Positions 43,345 through 54,750 of a DNA stretch of 64,000 bases are shown here, piece after piece. The stretch comes from Trichlorobacter thiogenes (lineage in GTDB: Bacteria > Desulfobacterota > Desulfuromonadia > Geobacterales > Pseudopelobacteraceae): NCBI RefSeq assembly GCF_900167465.1, contig NZ_FUWR01000012.1, positions 7,501 through 71,500 on the forward strand, in the 5' to 3' direction. The translations under genes were made by a program, and so were the position numbers. How positions within the stretch are numbered: position 1 is the first letter of the stretch; every line of letters begins with the position of its first letter. The notes beneath the pieces are model-generated. The model worked only from the letters and a program-made list of their open reading frames with translations. It ran no database searches and was not told where the DNA came from.

Positions 43345-43824
43345 ATGTTTGGTGGCGAAAGCCTGACTACCATCGACGCAAAAGGGCGCACCAGCATCCC
43401 GGTAAGATTCCGGGAACTGTTGATTGCGGAGTTTGGTGACGAGCGTTTTGTCATCACCAAGGCATCTCCCGTTGCATTTGAAGATGGCAGCTATGGCCGT
43501 GGCCTCTCGGTTTATCCCTATTCTGAATGGCAGGAACTGGAAAAAAAGATCAATGCCAATGAAGGCGAACAGCCACTTGCGCAACTTAACAGCCTTAAAC
43601 GTTTGATACTGGGGCCAGCCCAGGAGTGTTCCACCGACAAACTTGGGCGCGTATTGATTCCTCCGGCACTCCGGCTCCATGCGGCTCTCGATCGCGACCT
43701 GTATTTTGTCGGGATGGGCAAGCGCTTCGATATCTGGGCAAAAGAGATCTATACCCGTGTTAATGCCCAGGATGAGCACAACTTCCCGCAGGATTCAGCT
43801 GCACTTGCAGCGCTTGGCATATAG
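43345..43824 (+). CDS. mraZ: Transcriptional regulator MraZ
   Basis: About 159 residues with two AbrB-like SpoVT units: [23 protein letters not shown] and, near residue 95, [15 protein letters not shown]. It represses the division and cell-wall cluster by binding repeats ahead of its own gene. The ATG at 43345 starts at the usual family position; an in-frame GTG at 43318 would lie inside the MraZ operator. It is followed without a gap by rsmH. Confidence 0.93.
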   Translation: MFGGESLTTIDAKGRTSIPVRFRELLIAEFGDERFVITKASPVAFEDGSYGRGLSVYPYSEWQELEKKINANEGEQPLAQLNSLKRLILGPAQECSTDKLGRVLIPPALRLHAALDRDLYFVGMGKRFDIWAKEIYTRVNAQDEHNFPQDSAALAALGI

Positions 43825-44766
43825 ATGGAGGAATTTCATCACCTGTCTGTGCTGGCCAAAGAGGTCATTGAGCAACTGGCCCCTCGCCCCGGCGGTATCT
43901 ATCTGGATGGTACCCTGGGCGGCGGAGGCCACAGCCAGCTGATTCTGGAGCAGATCGGACCGGATGGCCTGCTGATAGGCATTGACCGGGATCAGTCAGC
44001 CCTGGCTGCCGCATCTGAACGGCTTCGTCGTTTTGGCGCCTGCTTCAGGCCGGTACAAGGCAGCTTTGGAGATCTGGCAGAGCTGTTGAAAAGAGAAGGT
44101 ATCAACGCCCTTGACGGCCTGCTGCTGGACCTTGGCGTGTCGTCCCATCAGCTGGATACCGATGAGCGGGGCTTCAGCTTCCGGCTTGACGGTCCCCTGG
44201 ATATGCGGATGGACCGCAGCTGTGGCGACTCTGCTGCAGACCTGCTGCAGGAATGCTCCGCCCAGGAGCTGGAACAGATCATCAAGGAGTTCGGCGAAGA
44301 GCGCTGGGCAAAAAAAATCGCTTTGAGAATCGTGCAGGTCCGCCAGGAAACGCCGATCACCACAACGCTTCAGTTGGCAGATCTAGTGGCTGGCACCATT
44401 CCACGCCGCTTTCACGAAGACCGGATTCACCCGGCAACCCGTACGTTTCAGGGGTTACGGATCGCGGTCAATCAGGAGTTGGAGCAGGTACAGCAGGGGG
44501 TTGGCGCGGGAATAGCTGTTCTGAAACCGGGAGGCCGGATTGCCGTGATCTCGTTTCACTCCCTTGAAGACCGGATTGTGAAACACCTGTTTCGTGAGGC
44601 AGCAACCGGATGCACCTGCCCCCCCAGGATGCCGTACTGCGTCTGTAACAAAAAGCCGCAACTGCGCATCCTGACCGGGCGACCGATAATTGCCGGAGCA
44701 GAAGAAACTGACCGCAACCCCCGCGCACGCAGCGCCAAGTTGCGGGTTGCTGAAAAACTGGGCTAG
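43825..44766 (+). CDS. rsmH: 16S rRNA (cytosine-1402-N4)-methyltransferase
   Basis: A 313-residue S-adenosylmethionine-dependent enzyme (MraW). The cofactor motif [12 protein letters not shown] and [11 protein letters not shown] are present, as are [12 protein letters not shown] and [12 protein letters not shown]. It modifies the ribosomal P site. It starts immediately after the mraZ stop, in the canonical cluster order. [13 protein letters not shown] cysteine-rich segment lies near the C-terminus, as in other members. Confidence 0.97.
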   Translation: MEEFHHLSVLAKEVIEQLAPRPGGIYLDGTLGGGGHSQLILEQIGPDGLLIGIDRDQSALAAASERLRRFGACFRPVQGSFGDLAELLKREGINALDGLLLDLGVSSHQLDTDERGFSFRLDGPLDMRMDRSCGDSAADLLQECSAQELEQIIKEFGEERWAKKIALRIVQVRQETPITTTLQLADLVAGTIPRRFHEDRIHPATRTFQGLRIAVNQELEQVQQGVGAGIAVLKPGGRIAVISFHSLEDRIVKHLFREAATGCTCPPRMPYCVCNKKPQLRILTGRPIIAGAEETDRNPRARSAKLRVAEKLG

Positions 44767-44787
44767 TCCCGGAAGGAGGGCTCATCC

Positions 44788-45126
44788 ATGGGCATGGTAA
44801 AAACTGATAGTTCCAAACTGACCTTTCCCGGACATCTGGGGGCTGATCTGGCCCCACGCCGGATGGATATTGTCAAGTTCCTGATGATCTGCATGGTGTT
44901 GCTGACCGTGGTATCCATTTTTCACGTCTGGTCGCGCTTTCGCCTGATTGAACTCAACCTGCAGATCGGTGAAGCGAGTCGTCAGCTCAAGGATATGGAG
45001 CAGGAACAAAAACGGCTGAAACTTGAGGCGGAATCGCTCAAAACACCGGCGAGAATTGAGATCATTGCAAAGCGTGATCTGGGCATGATCGTCCCTCAGG
45101 ACCAGCAGGTAATCTTGGTAAAATGA
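44788..45126 (+). CDS. ftsL: Cell division protein FtsL
   Basis: A 112-residue bitopic protein: a short cytoplasmic part, one membrane helix (about residues 31-50, FLMICMVLLTVVSIFHVWSR) and a periplasmic coiled coil ending with IAKRDLGMIVP. It forms the FtsQLB-type complex and is placed between rsmH and ftsI as usual. AAGGAGG precedes the ATG. Confidence 0.9.
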   Translation: MGMVKTDSSKLTFPGHLGADLAPRRMDIVKFLMICMVLLTVVSIFHVWSRFRLIELNLQIGEASRQLKDMEQEQKRLKLEAESLKTPARIEIIAKRDLGMIVPQDQQVILVK

Positions 45127-45157
45127 TCCGCAGCACAGCAGATGCAGGGAGCAGCGC

Positions 45158-47155
45158 ATGAAAAACGACAAGGAAAAGTGGGCACGGGTCAGGATCATCA
45201 TGGTCTCCTGCCTGTTTGCCTTCGGCTTCCTGGCTGTCGCGGCACGTAGCTTCTACCTTCAAATACTTGAGCATGATCAGCTGGTTAAGTTGGCTGAACG
45301 GCAGCATCACCGTACCATACCAATTACACCGGCGCGTGGTGGCATCTTTGACCGGACCGGCGCACCTCTGGCTGTCTCGCTGGAAATGGATTCGCTGTAT
45401 GCCGAACCCAAACGAATCACTGATCCCGCAGGAACAGCAGCAGCCCTTGCACCACTTGTCCAGCTACCACAGCAGGAACTGCAACGTAAACTTGGCTCCG
45501 AGAAAAGTTTTGCCTGGCTTGCCCGTCAACTGCCCCCGGAAACCGCAGTAAAGATCAAACAGATGAAGCTGCCCGGAATCGGCTTTGTCAAAGAGAACAA
45601 GCGTTTTTATCCGAATTTTGAGATGGCATCCCATGTGCTGGGATTTACCGGCATGGACCCAGGTGGCCTGGAAGGGCTTGAGCGTCGCTACGACACCACT
45701 ATTCTGGGTAAAACCGGCTACCTGCTCACCGAGCGGGATGCCCTGGGGCGGGATGTTTCCATAAGAAGTGCCGTGGTACAGGACGCGGCTCCGGGCAAAA
45801 ACCTGTACCTGACGCTGGATAAAAACATCCAGTATTTTACTGAAAAAGAGTTGGCCAAGGCGGTCGAAGGCAGCAGGGCAAAAAGTGGTATGGCGCTGGT
45901 AATGGACCCCTGGACCGGCAAGGTACTGGCCATGGCCAACTACCCGACCTTTAACCCAAACTCATTCAGACAATATCCTACGCTTAACCTGCGTAACCGC
46001 TGTGTGAGCGACAATTTTGAACCTGGCTCAACCTTCAAGGTCTTTCTGTTATCTGCTGCCATTGAAGAAAAAATAGTAACCCCCCGTGACGGCATCAACT
46101 GTGAAAACGGTCGTTATTCCTTTGGCGGTCGGATTATCAGGGATGACCACCCCCACGGCAGGGTTTCCGTTGCAGAGGTTCTGAAATACTCAAGCAATAT
46201 CGGATCAGCCAAGATCGGCCTCAAGCTGGGTGATGACCGGCTGCACCGTTATCTGAAGGCGTTCGGCTTTGGTGACAAGAGCGGCGTTGATCTACCTGGT
46301 GAGGCATCTGGGGGCCTGCGCCCGGTCAGTCGCTGGTACGGCACCGATATCGCCACCATCTCCTTTGGCCAGGGGGTCTCAATCACCGCCCTGCAACTGG
46401 TGGCTGCCACCTCTGCCGTGGCAAATGGCGGCCTGCTGATGAAGCCGTACCTGGTGGAGCGGGTTACCGACAGTGCCGGACTGGAACTGCAGCGCTTTGA
46501 GCCTCAAACCGTCAGGCGGGTGATCTCAACACAGACCGCTGCAACCATCAGTCAGATGATGGAAGGCGTTACCCAGAAAGGTGGCACCGCCACCAACGCC
46601 GCCATAGACGGCTTCAGGGTGGCAGGCAAAACCGGCACAGCCCAGAAGGTTGATCCGGTCAGCAGGGGCTATTCCGCCACCAAGCGGACCGCCTCGTTTG
46701 TCGGTTTTGTGCCGGCAGAAAAGCCGCTCCTGACCATTCTGGTGGTGATTGATGAGCCAACCACCAGCCCCTATGGCGGGGTGGTTGCTGCTCCTGCATT
46801 CCGTGAGATCGCCTTTAACACGCTATGCTACCTGAAGGCGGCCGGAGTCGGCAAGGCCTGTGAACTGCCCAAGACACAGACCGTACAGGCAGCACCGGCA
46901 CAACCGGCACCCACGGCAAAACCGCAAGCTGCTGCCGATGCTGAAGAAGGCGGCAGCATTGAAGTTGCCGGAGCCGGAACACCTATGCCGGACTTCAGAG
47001 GCATGAGTATGCGGCGGGTCCTGCAGGTAATGGAAAAACGGCAGCTTAATTTGCAACTGCGTGGCAGCGGACGTGTCATTGAACAGCATCCGCAGCCAGG
47101 GCAGGTTATCCATGGCTCGGATGAAATCTGGGTCCGTCTGGCACCTGCGGTATAA
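45158..47155 (+). CDS. ftsI: Septal transpeptidase FtsI (class B PBP) with PASTA domain
   Basis: A 665-residue penicillin-binding protein with one N-terminal membrane helix. The transpeptidase motifs are SxxK in GSTFKVF, SxN in YSSNIGS, and KTG in GKTGTAQ. After an Ala/Pro-rich linker a C-terminal PASTA domain follows (MPDFRGMSMRRVLQVMEKR, VIEQHPQPG). PASTA is common in Gram-positive SpoVD/PBP2x proteins and absent from E. coli FtsI. It makes septal peptidoglycan with FtsW. Confidence 0.95.
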   Translation: MKNDKEKWARVRIIMVSCLFAFGFLAVAARSFYLQILEHDQLVKLAERQHHRTIPITPARGGIFDRTGAPLAVSLEMDSLYAEPKRITDPAGTAAALAPLVQLPQQELQRKLGSEKSFAWLARQLPPETAVKIKQMKLPGIGFVKENKRFYPNFEMASHVLGFTGMDPGGLEGLERRYDTTILGKTGYLLTERDALGRDVSIRSAVVQDAAPGKNLYLTLDKNIQYFTEKELAKAVEGSRAKSGMALVMDPWTGKVLAMANYPTFNPNSFRQYPTLNLRNRCVSDNFEPGSTFKVFLLSAAIEEKIVTPRDGINCENGRYSFGGRIIRDDHPHGRVSVAEVLKYSSNIGSAKIGLKLGDDRLHRYLKAFGFGDKSGVDLPGEASGGLRPVSRWYGTDIATISFGQGVSITALQLVAATSAVANGGLLMKPYLVERVTDSAGLELQRFEPQTVRRVISTQTAATISQMMEGVTQKGGTATNAAIDGFRVAGKTGTAQKVDPVSRGYSATKRTASFVGFVPAEKPLLTILVVIDEPTTSPYGGVVAAPAFREIAFNTLCYLKAAGVGKACELPKTQTVQAAPAQPAPTAKPQAAADAEEGGSIEVAGAGTPMPDFRGMSMRRVLQVMEKRQLNLQLRGSGRVIEQHPQPGQVIHGSDEIWVRLAPAV

Positions 47156-47166
47156 GGAATCATTGT

Positions 47167-48687
47167 ATGCGCCTTGAACAACTACTGCATGAACTACCGC
47201 TACAAGCAAGCCACGGTGATCTCTCTGTTGCGGTCGCGGCACTTACCTGCGATTCCCGTCAGGTAGCTGCAGGCACACTCTTTTTTGCCCTGCACGGCAC
47301 CAAGGTTGATGGACACCGCTTCATCCATCAGGCCGTTGCTAGCGGTGCAGCAGCCATTGTGTTGGAAGACCCGACCTATGCACCTGCCCAGATCCCCTGG
47401 GTACAGGTGACAAACGGTCGTCAGGCCATGGCGTTGATGGCGGCCCGCTTCTTTGGCCAACCGACCCGCGATCTGCCACTAATCGGCATCACCGGCACCA
47501 ACGGCAAGACCACCACCAGCTACCTGCTGGAAGGGATTCTCACGGCTGCTGGTCTGCCTGCTGCCGTGCTGGGCACCATCAGCTACCGTTTTGGCGATAC
47601 CTGTATTGAGGCCAGCCATACCACGCCGGAATCCACTGAACTGCAAGGCATCTTCCGCCAACTTGCCGATGCTGGTGCAAAGGCGTTTGTGATGGAGGTT
47701 TCCTCCCACAGCCTTGAGCAACGCCGGGTCGATGGATCTGTCTTTGATGTGGGAATATTCACCAACCTGACCCGCGACCACCTGGACTACCATGGCACCA
47801 TGCAGGCTTACAGCAGCGCCAAACAGCGCCTGTTCAGCGAACTGCTAAAACCGGACACCAGCACACCAGTACGCCATGCCGTCATCAATGCCGATGATCC
47901 GGCAGCAGAAGATTTCATCCAGGCAGCTGCCTGCCCGGTCATCCGCTATGGTCTTGCTCAGGACGCAGAGGTTACGGTCCGCGAGATGAGCTCATCGGTG
48001 AACGGGATCAGCGCTATCCTGGTGACGCCACAGGGAGAACAACCGTTTCATTCACAGCTGCTGGGCGGGTTTAACCTCTCCAACATCCTGGCAGCGGCTA
48101 CTGCAGGAGTAGCGCTAAGACTACCGCTGCAGGCCATTGTACAGGGGATTGAACAGCATACCACCGTACCAGGACGCCTGGAGCGAGTTGTAAACGGCGT
48201 CGGCGTCACCTGCCTGGTTGATTATGCCCATACCGGCGATGCCCTTGAAAATGTCTTGAGCACTCTGAAAGAGCTGGCAACAGCAAGAATCATTACTGTA
48301 TTCGGCTGCGGCGGAGATCGGGATAACGGCAAACGGCCGATTATGGGGAGGATTGCGGCAGACTATTCCGACCTGGCCATTGTCACCTCAGACAACCCGC
48401 GCACCGAAGATCCCCATGAAATCCTGCGCCAGATCCGCGAAGGAATTCTTCCACTGGGGCTGCGGGAATACAGCCCGGACGAACTGACTACTAACCCTGA
48501 GTACAAGGGGTTTGTCATGCTTGAAAACCGCCATGAGGCAATCAGGCTTGGTGTACAGCTGGCCAAGCCTGGCGACATCCTTTTGCTGGCCGGTAAAGGA
48601 CACGAAGATTACCAGATCATCGGCACCACTAAACACCACTTTGATGACCGGGAAGAAGCGTCCAACGCCTTCAGGGAGCGGACCTGA
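47167..48687 (+). CDS. murE: UDP-MurNAc-L-Ala-D-Glu:meso-diaminopimelate ligase
   Basis: A 506-residue Mur ligase. The ATP site is [14 protein letters not shown], and the diaminopimelate-selecting motif DNPR occurs in VTSDNPRTEDP. It adds meso-diaminopimelate to the stem peptide, so the murein is of the Gram-negative A1-gamma type. AAGGA precedes the ATG. Confidence 0.97.
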   Translation: MRLEQLLHELPLQASHGDLSVAVAALTCDSRQVAAGTLFFALHGTKVDGHRFIHQAVASGAAAIVLEDPTYAPAQIPWVQVTNGRQAMALMAARFFGQPTRDLPLIGITGTNGKTTTSYLLEGILTAAGLPAAVLGTISYRFGDTCIEASHTTPESTELQGIFRQLADAGAKAFVMEVSSHSLEQRRVDGSVFDVGIFTNLTRDHLDYHGTMQAYSSAKQRLFSELLKPDTSTPVRHAVINADDPAAEDFIQAAACPVIRYGLAQDAEVTVREMSSSVNGISAILVTPQGEQPFHSQLLGGFNLSNILAAATAGVALRLPLQAIVQGIEQHTTVPGRLERVVNGVGVTCLVDYAHTGDALENVLSTLKELATARIITVFGCGGDRDNGKRPIMGRIAADYSDLAIVTSDNPRTEDPHEILRQIREGILPLGLREYSPDELTTNPEYKGFVMLENRHEAIRLGVQLAKPGDILLLAGKGHEDYQIIGTTKHHFDDREEASNAFRERT

Positions 48688-48688
48688 C

Positions 48689-50077
48689 ATGTTCAGCCCA
48701 GAACAACTGACAAGCATCACCAATGGCAGATTGATCGGACCTGAGACCGGACCAATAACCGGCATCTCAACAGACTCACGCACCATAAAGCCTGGTGAGC
48801 TGTTTGTGCCGTTACAGGGAGACCGGTTTGACGGGCACGACTATATTCACGGACTGGCCACCCGGCGCATTACCACCAGCCTTTGCAGTGAGGCCTGGCT
48901 GCAGCATCAACAACCGCCAGCCACCATAAGCTGCATCGCGGTTCAGGACACCCTGCGGGCATTGGGCGACCTTGCCGCTGCCTTCAGAAAACGGTTTGCG
49001 CTGACCATGATCGGGGTTACCGGCAGCAATGGCAAAACCACCACCAAAGAGATGCTGGCGGCTATCCTTGGCAAGGTTGATCAAGGACTGAAAACCAGCG
49101 GCAATCTGAACAATCTGATCGGCCTGCCACAGATGCTGTTTCAGCTGAAACCGGAACACTGCTGGGCAGTGCTGGAGATGGGCATGAGTGAGCCGGGTGA
49201 GATAGACCGCCTGGCAGAGATCGCCTGCCCTTCAATCGGTATTGTCCTGAACGCCTATCCGGCCCATCTGCAGAGCATGGGCAGTGTCGAGGCAGTTGCG
49301 CAGGCCAAAGGTGAACTGCTGAACCGGATTCAGGATGGCGGCCTTGCGGTGGTGAATGCCGATGATCCCCGTATTGCCAGCCTGCATCAGAACCCTTCAG
49401 CCCGCAGGATCAGCTTCGGTATCCGGCGGGGAGAAGTCCGCGCTGAAGAGATCCAGGCAATCGGCACCGAGGGTCAGACATTCAAGCTGGTTACCCCCAA
49501 AGGCAGTATCCAGATCCAGCTCAAGGCCCTGGGGCAACACAATATCTATAACGCCCTGGCTGCAGCAGCCGGATTACTGGAGCTGGTGGGCCTGGAGACC
49601 ATAGCTGAAGGGCTTGAGGCGTTCACTCCCTACAGCGGACGGTTCCATCTGGAGCAGCTGTCCAACAACAGGCTGTTGATTGATGACAGCTACAACGCAA
49701 ACCCTGCCTCCTGCGCTGTTGCCCTGGCAACCCTGCGGGATGTCAAGGGCAGTAATCGTGTACTCGCCGCTTTTGGAGACATGCTGGAGCTGGGCAAAGA
49801 TGAGTTGGAGCTGCACCGCCAGCTGGGCATGCAGGCAGCTTCTGTTGCTGATCGGCTCTACCTGCTGGGTAACCTTACCAAAGAGACTGCCAGCGCAGCT
49901 AAAGAAGCAGGCATGGGAGCAGAGGCGATTGTTTCTGCTGCAAGCCATGAAGAAATTGCCAATGATATTATTAAGCAGGCAGGCCCGGGTGATCTGATCC
50001 TGGTCAAGGGTTCACGGGGAATGAAGATGGAAAAAATTGCCGCTCTGCTTCGGGCTGCAGATCGTCAGGAGGCTTAA
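48689..50077 (+). CDS. murF: UDP-MurNAc-tripeptide D-Ala-D-Ala ligase
   Basis: A 462-residue Mur ligase with ATP motif [15 protein letters not shown] and [10 protein letters not shown]. It adds D-Ala-D-Ala to complete the pentapeptide. The ATG at 48689, two bases after the murE stop, matches the usual family start ([15 protein letters not shown]); a longer frame upstream lies inside murE. Confidence 0.96.
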   Translation: MFSPEQLTSITNGRLIGPETGPITGISTDSRTIKPGELFVPLQGDRFDGHDYIHGLATRRITTSLCSEAWLQHQQPPATISCIAVQDTLRALGDLAAAFRKRFALTMIGVTGSNGKTTTKEMLAAILGKVDQGLKTSGNLNNLIGLPQMLFQLKPEHCWAVLEMGMSEPGEIDRLAEIACPSIGIVLNAYPAHLQSMGSVEAVAQAKGELLNRIQDGGLAVVNADDPRIASLHQNPSARRISFGIRRGEVRAEEIQAIGTEGQTFKLVTPKGSIQIQLKALGQHNIYNALAAAAGLLELVGLETIAEGLEAFTPYSGRFHLEQLSNNRLLIDDSYNANPASCAVALATLRDVKGSNRVLAAFGDMLELGKDELELHRQLGMQAASVADRLYLLGNLTKETASAAKEAGMGAEAIVSAASHEEIANDIIKQAGPGDLILVKGSRGMKMEKIAALLRAADRQEA

Positions 50078-50082
50078 CACCA

Positions 50083-51159
50083 ATGCTCTATCACCTGTTC
50101 TACCCCCTGGCATCCAACCTGAAGATTCTGAACATCTTCAAGTATCTGACCTTCAGAACCATCTATGCCATGATCACCGCCCTGATTGTCTGCTTTGTCC
50201 TGGGGCCCTGGATCATCCGCAAGCTGGAAGGGTTGCAGGCCCGGCAGGTGATTCGGACTGATGGACCGGAATCACATCTGGAAAAGCAGGGCACCCCCAC
50301 CATGGGCGGCCTGATCATACTCTCGGCTATCATCCTGCCCACCCTGCTCTGGGCGGATCTGACCAACATCTATATCTGGCTGACTCTGTTCATTATCGTG
50401 GGCTATGGTCTGATCGGCTTCATGGATGACTACCTCAAGGTGGTAAAGAAGAACACCAAAGGGCTCTCGGCCAGACAGAAGATGTTCTGGCAGGTGCTGC
50501 TGGCAGGCGGCGTGGCGGTATTTCTCTATATTACCCCAGGCTTCAATGAGATGCTGTATGTCCCGTTTTTCAAGAACTTTCACCCGGACCTGGGGATATT
50601 CTTTATCCCGTTTGTCACCCTGGTAATTGTGGGTGCCAGTAATGCCGTGAACCTGACCGATGGTCTGGATGGCCTGGCAATCGGGCCGGTGGCAATCAAT
50701 GCTGCCACCTACATGCTGTTTGCCTATATTGCAGGACACGCAACCCTTTCAGCCTACCTGCAGATCCCCCGGGTGGTTGGCGCTGGCGAGCTGGCAGTGA
50801 TCTGTGGCGCCATGGTGGGTGCAGGCCTGGGCTTTCTCTGGTTCAACTCCTACCCTGCCGAAGTATTCATGGGGGATGTGGGGTCGCTCTCACTGGGTGG
50901 TACGCTGGGAGTGATTGCAGTGCTGACCAAGCAGGAGATCCTGCTGGTGATCGTGGGGGGCATCTTTGTGATCGAGGCGCTCTCGGTTATCTTCCAGGTC
51001 GGCTCCTACAAATACCGGGGCAAACGGATCTTCCGCATGGCGCCGATCCACCATCACTTTGAACTAAAGGGGGTGGCAGAACCGAAGATCATTGTCCGGT
51101 TCTGGATCATCACCATAATCCTGGCCCTGGTGGCCATTTCAACCCTGAAGATGCGCTGA
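50083..51159 (+). CDS. mraY: Phospho-MurNAc-pentapeptide transferase
   Basis: A 358-residue membrane enzyme with about ten helices that makes lipid I. Catalytic-site motifs are [22 protein letters not shown] and [11 protein letters not shown]. Length and place in the cluster are normal. Confidence 0.97.
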   Translation: MLYHLFYPLASNLKILNIFKYLTFRTIYAMITALIVCFVLGPWIIRKLEGLQARQVIRTDGPESHLEKQGTPTMGGLIILSAIILPTLLWADLTNIYIWLTLFIIVGYGLIGFMDDYLKVVKKNTKGLSARQKMFWQVLLAGGVAVFLYITPGFNEMLYVPFFKNFHPDLGIFFIPFVTLVIVGASNAVNLTDGLDGLAIGPVAINAATYMLFAYIAGHATLSAYLQIPRVVGAGELAVICGAMVGAGLGFLWFNSYPAEVFMGDVGSLSLGGTLGVIAVLTKQEILLVIVGGIFVIEALSVIFQVGSYKYRGKRIFRMAPIHHHFELKGVAEPKIIVRFWIITIILALVAISTLKMR

Positions 51160-51160
51160 C

Positions 51161-52501
51161 ATGGAACTGAAACATACGAAAATAACCGTCATGGGCCTCG
51201 CCAAAACCGGCGTGGCCTCTGCACGTTTTCTGGCACAGCAGGGTGCGCAGATAACCGCTACAGATATGCGAGATGAAACCGCCCTGGCCGGGGTGCTGAC
51301 TGAACTGGCAGGGCTGGGTATCCGCTTTGTTCTTGGTCATCATGATCAGGCTGATTTCACGGCAACGGACCTAGTGGTGGTATCACCCGGTGTGCCACAG
51401 GAACACCCGCTGTTGCTGAAGGCAACAGAAGCAGGGGTTGCCGTGGCCAGTGAGATAGAACTGGCCAGCCGTTTTATCACCGCCCCGCTGGTGGCCATAA
51501 CCGGCACCAATGGCAAGACCACCACCACCACCCTGGTTGGTGAGCTGTTTCAGGCCAACGGCTTTAGCACCTATGTGGGCGGCAACATCGGTGATCCACT
51601 GATTGACCTGCCTGCTTCCGGTGAAACAGTGGAGCGGGTTGCAGCTGAGATCAGCTCGTTCCAGCTTGAATGGATTGAACAGTTCAAGCCCAGAGTTGCA
51701 GCATTGCTGAACATCACTGAAGACCACCTGGACCGCTACCATGGCTATCAGGAGTACATCAACGCCAAGCTGCGGATCTTTGAAAATCAGACAGCAGATG
51801 ATTTTGCCGTAGTTAATCGCGATGACGAGCTGGTCTGGCAGGCTGCGCAATCACTCAAGGCGCAGTTGTTTCCGTTTAGCCGCAGGCATGAGCTTGCAGA
51901 GGGGATCTTCTGCCGTGAAGCTGAACTGGTTTTCCGCCACAACGGGCTGGAGCAGACCTTCCCTACAGCTGGTTTCAAGCTCCAGGGGGTACACAACCAG
52001 GAAAACATCATGGCTGCCCTGGCCTGCTGTCTGCTGCTGGGGTGTCAAAGAGATGCAAGCCTGGAACTGCTGAACCGTTTTGAGGCACTGCACCACCGGA
52101 TGGAGTTTGTGCGCGAAGTAGCCGGTGTACGTTATTTTGAGGACAGTAAGGCCACCAATGTGGGCAGCGTTGCCAAGGCGCTGGAGAGCTTTGAGAACAT
52201 CACCCTGATTGCAGGCGGCAAGGACAAGGGTGGTTCCTACGCACCGCTGGCAGAACTGGTGCAGCAGCGGGTCAGACACCTGGTGTTGATCGGTGAGGCC
52301 ACTGAACGGATGCAGCAGGAACTTGGCACCTGTACTGCCACACACAGGGCCAAAACACTGGAGGAAGCAGTGCAACTCAGCGCCAGGCTGACCGCACCGG
52401 GCGGGGTGGTGCTGTTGTCGCCAGCCTGCTCAAGTTTTGACATGTTCAAGGATTACGAAGAACGTGCCCAACGCTTTATTGCAGCGGTAAAGGGGCTTTA
52501 G
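51161..52501 (+). CDS. murD: UDP-MurNAc-L-Ala:D-Glu ligase
   Basis: A 446-residue Mur ligase that adds D-glutamate. An N-terminal Rossmann part ([17 protein letters not shown]) is followed by the ATP motif [14 protein letters not shown] and the C-terminal [19 protein letters not shown]. It begins one base after the mraY stop. Confidence 0.97.
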   Translation: MELKHTKITVMGLAKTGVASARFLAQQGAQITATDMRDETALAGVLTELAGLGIRFVLGHHDQADFTATDLVVVSPGVPQEHPLLLKATEAGVAVASEIELASRFITAPLVAITGTNGKTTTTTLVGELFQANGFSTYVGGNIGDPLIDLPASGETVERVAAEISSFQLEWIEQFKPRVAALLNITEDHLDRYHGYQEYINAKLRIFENQTADDFAVVNRDDELVWQAAQSLKAQLFPFSRRHELAEGIFCREAELVFRHNGLEQTFPTAGFKLQGVHNQENIMAALACCLLLGCQRDASLELLNRFEALHHRMEFVREVAGVRYFEDSKATNVGSVAKALESFENITLIAGGKDKGGSYAPLAELVQQRVRHLVLIGEATERMQQELGTCTATHRAKTLEEAVQLSARLTAPGGVVLLSPACSSFDMFKDYEERAQRFIAAVKGL

Positions 52502-52504
52502 GCG

Positions 52505-53650
52505 ATGCTCGCGATGCTGCGCAAACCATTCAATCTGGCAGAGTATGATCTGGTACTGCTGCTGATGGTGGTGGCGCTGACCAGTTTCGGGATCGTGATG
52601 GTCTACTCGGCATCATCGGTCATGGCTGCCAAAAACTTCCATGATGGTGCCTACTTTCTGAAACGGCAGGGGATCTTTGCGCTGGTTGGCTGCGCTGGCG
52701 CACTGGTTGCCATGCGGATTGACTATCAGGTCTGGCGGCGCTGGGCAGTACCGTTGCTGTTTCTCAGCCTGATTCTGTTGGTACTGGTGCTGATTCCCGG
52801 CATAGGTGGCAAGGTCAAAGGGGCCTCACGCTGGATCAGGTTGCCCGGCTTTAACCTGCAACCATCGGAATTTACCAAGATCGCACTGATCATGTACATG
52901 GCCTATTCGATCGACAAGAAGCAGGACCGGATCCGCCTCTTGTCAGCAGGTTTTCTGCCCTACATGGTGGTGTTAATGATCCTGTTGGGCCTGTTGCTGA
53001 AACAGCCGGACATGGGGGCAGCCCTGACCCTGGCAGCCGTCACCATCACCATGCTGTTTGCTGCAGGCACACGGCTGATTTTTATTCTGGGCAGCGGCAT
53101 GGTGGCGATGCCGTTTGTGGTCTATCTGGTGGTCCACTCAGCCTACCGTCTGAAACGGATCAAGGCCTTTATGAACCCGGAACAGGACCCAACCGGCATC
53201 GGCTGGCAGATTATCCAGTCAAAGTACGCCTTTGGGGCTGGCGGTTTCTTTGGACAAGGACTGGGCGAAGGCAAACAGAAGCTGTTCTACCTGCCGGAGG
53301 CCCACACCGACTTCATCCTTTCAGTCATAGGAGAGGAGCTGGGGTTTATCGGCGTAATCGTGATCATCGGTATGTTCTTTATCCTGGTGCAACGGGCAAT
53401 GCGGATCGCCATGGCTGCCCAGGACACCTTTGGCCGTTTTCTGGCACTGGGGATTGCCGTACTGTTTGCCATTGAGGCGGTGGTGAACATGGCAGTGGTC
53501 ACCGGGCTGTTTCCAACCAAGGGACTGGCCCTGCCATTCCTGAGTTACGGCGGCAGTTCGTTGTTGATAAGTCTGTTTGCCGTGGGGATTCTGCTGAACA
53601 TCTCAGCCGGGCTGAAGCTGGCCCCGCTGACCGGGAAGGAAGCAAAATGA
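52505..53650 (+). CDS. ftsW: Lipid II polymerase FtsW (SEDS)
   Basis: A 381-residue SEDS protein with about ten membrane helices. Family motifs include MVYSASSVMAAK, GASRWIRLPGFNLQPSEF and the C-terminal LPFLSYGGSSLLI. It polymerises septal glycan with FtsI. The stop overlaps the murG start by four bases. Confidence 0.96.
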   Translation: MLAMLRKPFNLAEYDLVLLLMVVALTSFGIVMVYSASSVMAAKNFHDGAYFLKRQGIFALVGCAGALVAMRIDYQVWRRWAVPLLFLSLILLVLVLIPGIGGKVKGASRWIRLPGFNLQPSEFTKIALIMYMAYSIDKKQDRIRLLSAGFLPYMVVLMILLGLLLKQPDMGAALTLAAVTITMLFAAGTRLIFILGSGMVAMPFVVYLVVHSAYRLKRIKAFMNPEQDPTGIGWQIIQSKYAFGAGGFFGQGLGEGKQKLFYLPEAHTDFILSVIGEELGFIGVIVIIGMFFILVQRAMRIAMAAQDTFGRFLALGIAVLFAIEAVVNMAVVTGLFPTKGLALPFLSYGGSSLLISLFAVGILLNISAGLKLAPLTGKEAK

Positions 53651-54750
53651 AACTGATTGTAGCCGGTGGCGGCACTGGCGGACACCTTTTTCCCGGCATT
53701 GCGGTGGCAGAAGAATTTCTGTCCCGAGATCCTGCCAACCAGGTGCTTTTTGTGGGATCTGAGCGGGGGATTGAGGCACGGGCCATCCCACGCCTGGGCT
53801 ATCAGCTGGAGCTGATCTCAGCCGCCGGTATCCGTGGCAAAGGCAGCCTGGCCAAACTGAAAGGGGCTGCCATGATGCTCTATGGCTACTCCCAGTCACG
53901 TAAAATCCTGCAGCAGTTTAAACCGGATCTGGTGCTTGGGGTGGGTGGCTACGCATCTCTGCCAATGGTGTTGGCTGCACGGGGGATGGAGATTCCACGC
54001 TATATCCATGAGCAGAACGCCCTGCCCGGCATGTCCAACAAGGTGCTGTCACGGGTTGCCAACAAGGTCTTTATCTCGCTGGAAGAGTCGGCAAAGTTCT
54101 TTCCAGAGGGTTGCACTATGCTGACCGGCAACCCGCTCAGAAAGCAGATCCTGGAGATGCTGACCAGCAGCCTACAGGAACAGCAGCCAGACGGAACGTT
54201 CCAGCTTTTTGTCTTTGGCGGCAGCCAGGGCGCCCATGCCCTAAATCTGGCGCTTCCTCAAGCGTTGGCGCAGTTAAGTCCAGAGTACCAGGCGCGGTTA
54301 AAGGTCACCCACCAGACCGGTGAGGCAGACCTGCAGCAGGTGCAGGCCGCATACCTGGCATGCGGGCTGGCGGCTGTTGTCCGCCCCTTTATTGATGACA
54401 TGGCAACGGAATATCACCGGGCAGATCTGATCATCTGCCGGGCAGGGGCCACCACCATTGCCGAGGTAACCGCATTGGGCAAGGCCTGCCTGTTTGTGCC
54501 GTTTCCCCATGCCACTGACGACCATCAACGCAAGAACGCTGAGGCGCTGCTAAAAAGGGGAGCCTGCGAGATGCTGGTGGAACAGGAAATCGGCGGTAAT
54601 GGGCTATCCAACGCCATTGCCAGACTGATGGATAACCGGGACGCACTGAAACTGATTGGTGAAAATGCCGCTGCCCTGGCCCGCCTGGATGCAGCCAAGG
54701 TAATTGTTGACCAGATGCTGGAAGGGGTACAGCCATGTACGGAAACATAG
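53647..54750 (+). CDS. murG: Lipid II synthase (GlcNAc transferase)
   Basis: A 367-residue GT28 enzyme that transfers GlcNAc to lipid I on the inner face of the membrane. Motifs are [31 protein letters not shown] and the sugar-nucleotide site [12 protein letters not shown]. It overlaps ftsW by four bases and murC by sixteen. Confidence 0.97.
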   Translation: MKLIVAGGGTGGHLFPGIAVAEEFLSRDPANQVLFVGSERGIEARAIPRLGYQLELISAAGIRGKGSLAKLKGAAMMLYGYSQSRKILQQFKPDLVLGVGGYASLPMVLAARGMEIPRYIHEQNALPGMSNKVLSRVANKVFISLEESAKFFPEGCTMLTGNPLRKQILEMLTSSLQEQQPDGTFQLFVFGGSQGAHALNLALPQALAQLSPEYQARLKVTHQTGEADLQQVQAAYLACGLAAVVRPFIDDMATEYHRADLIICRAGATTIAEVTALGKACLFVPFPHATDDHQRKNAEALLKRGACEMLVEQEIGGNGLSNAIARLMDNRDALKLIGENAAALARLDAAKVIVDQMLEGVQPCTET

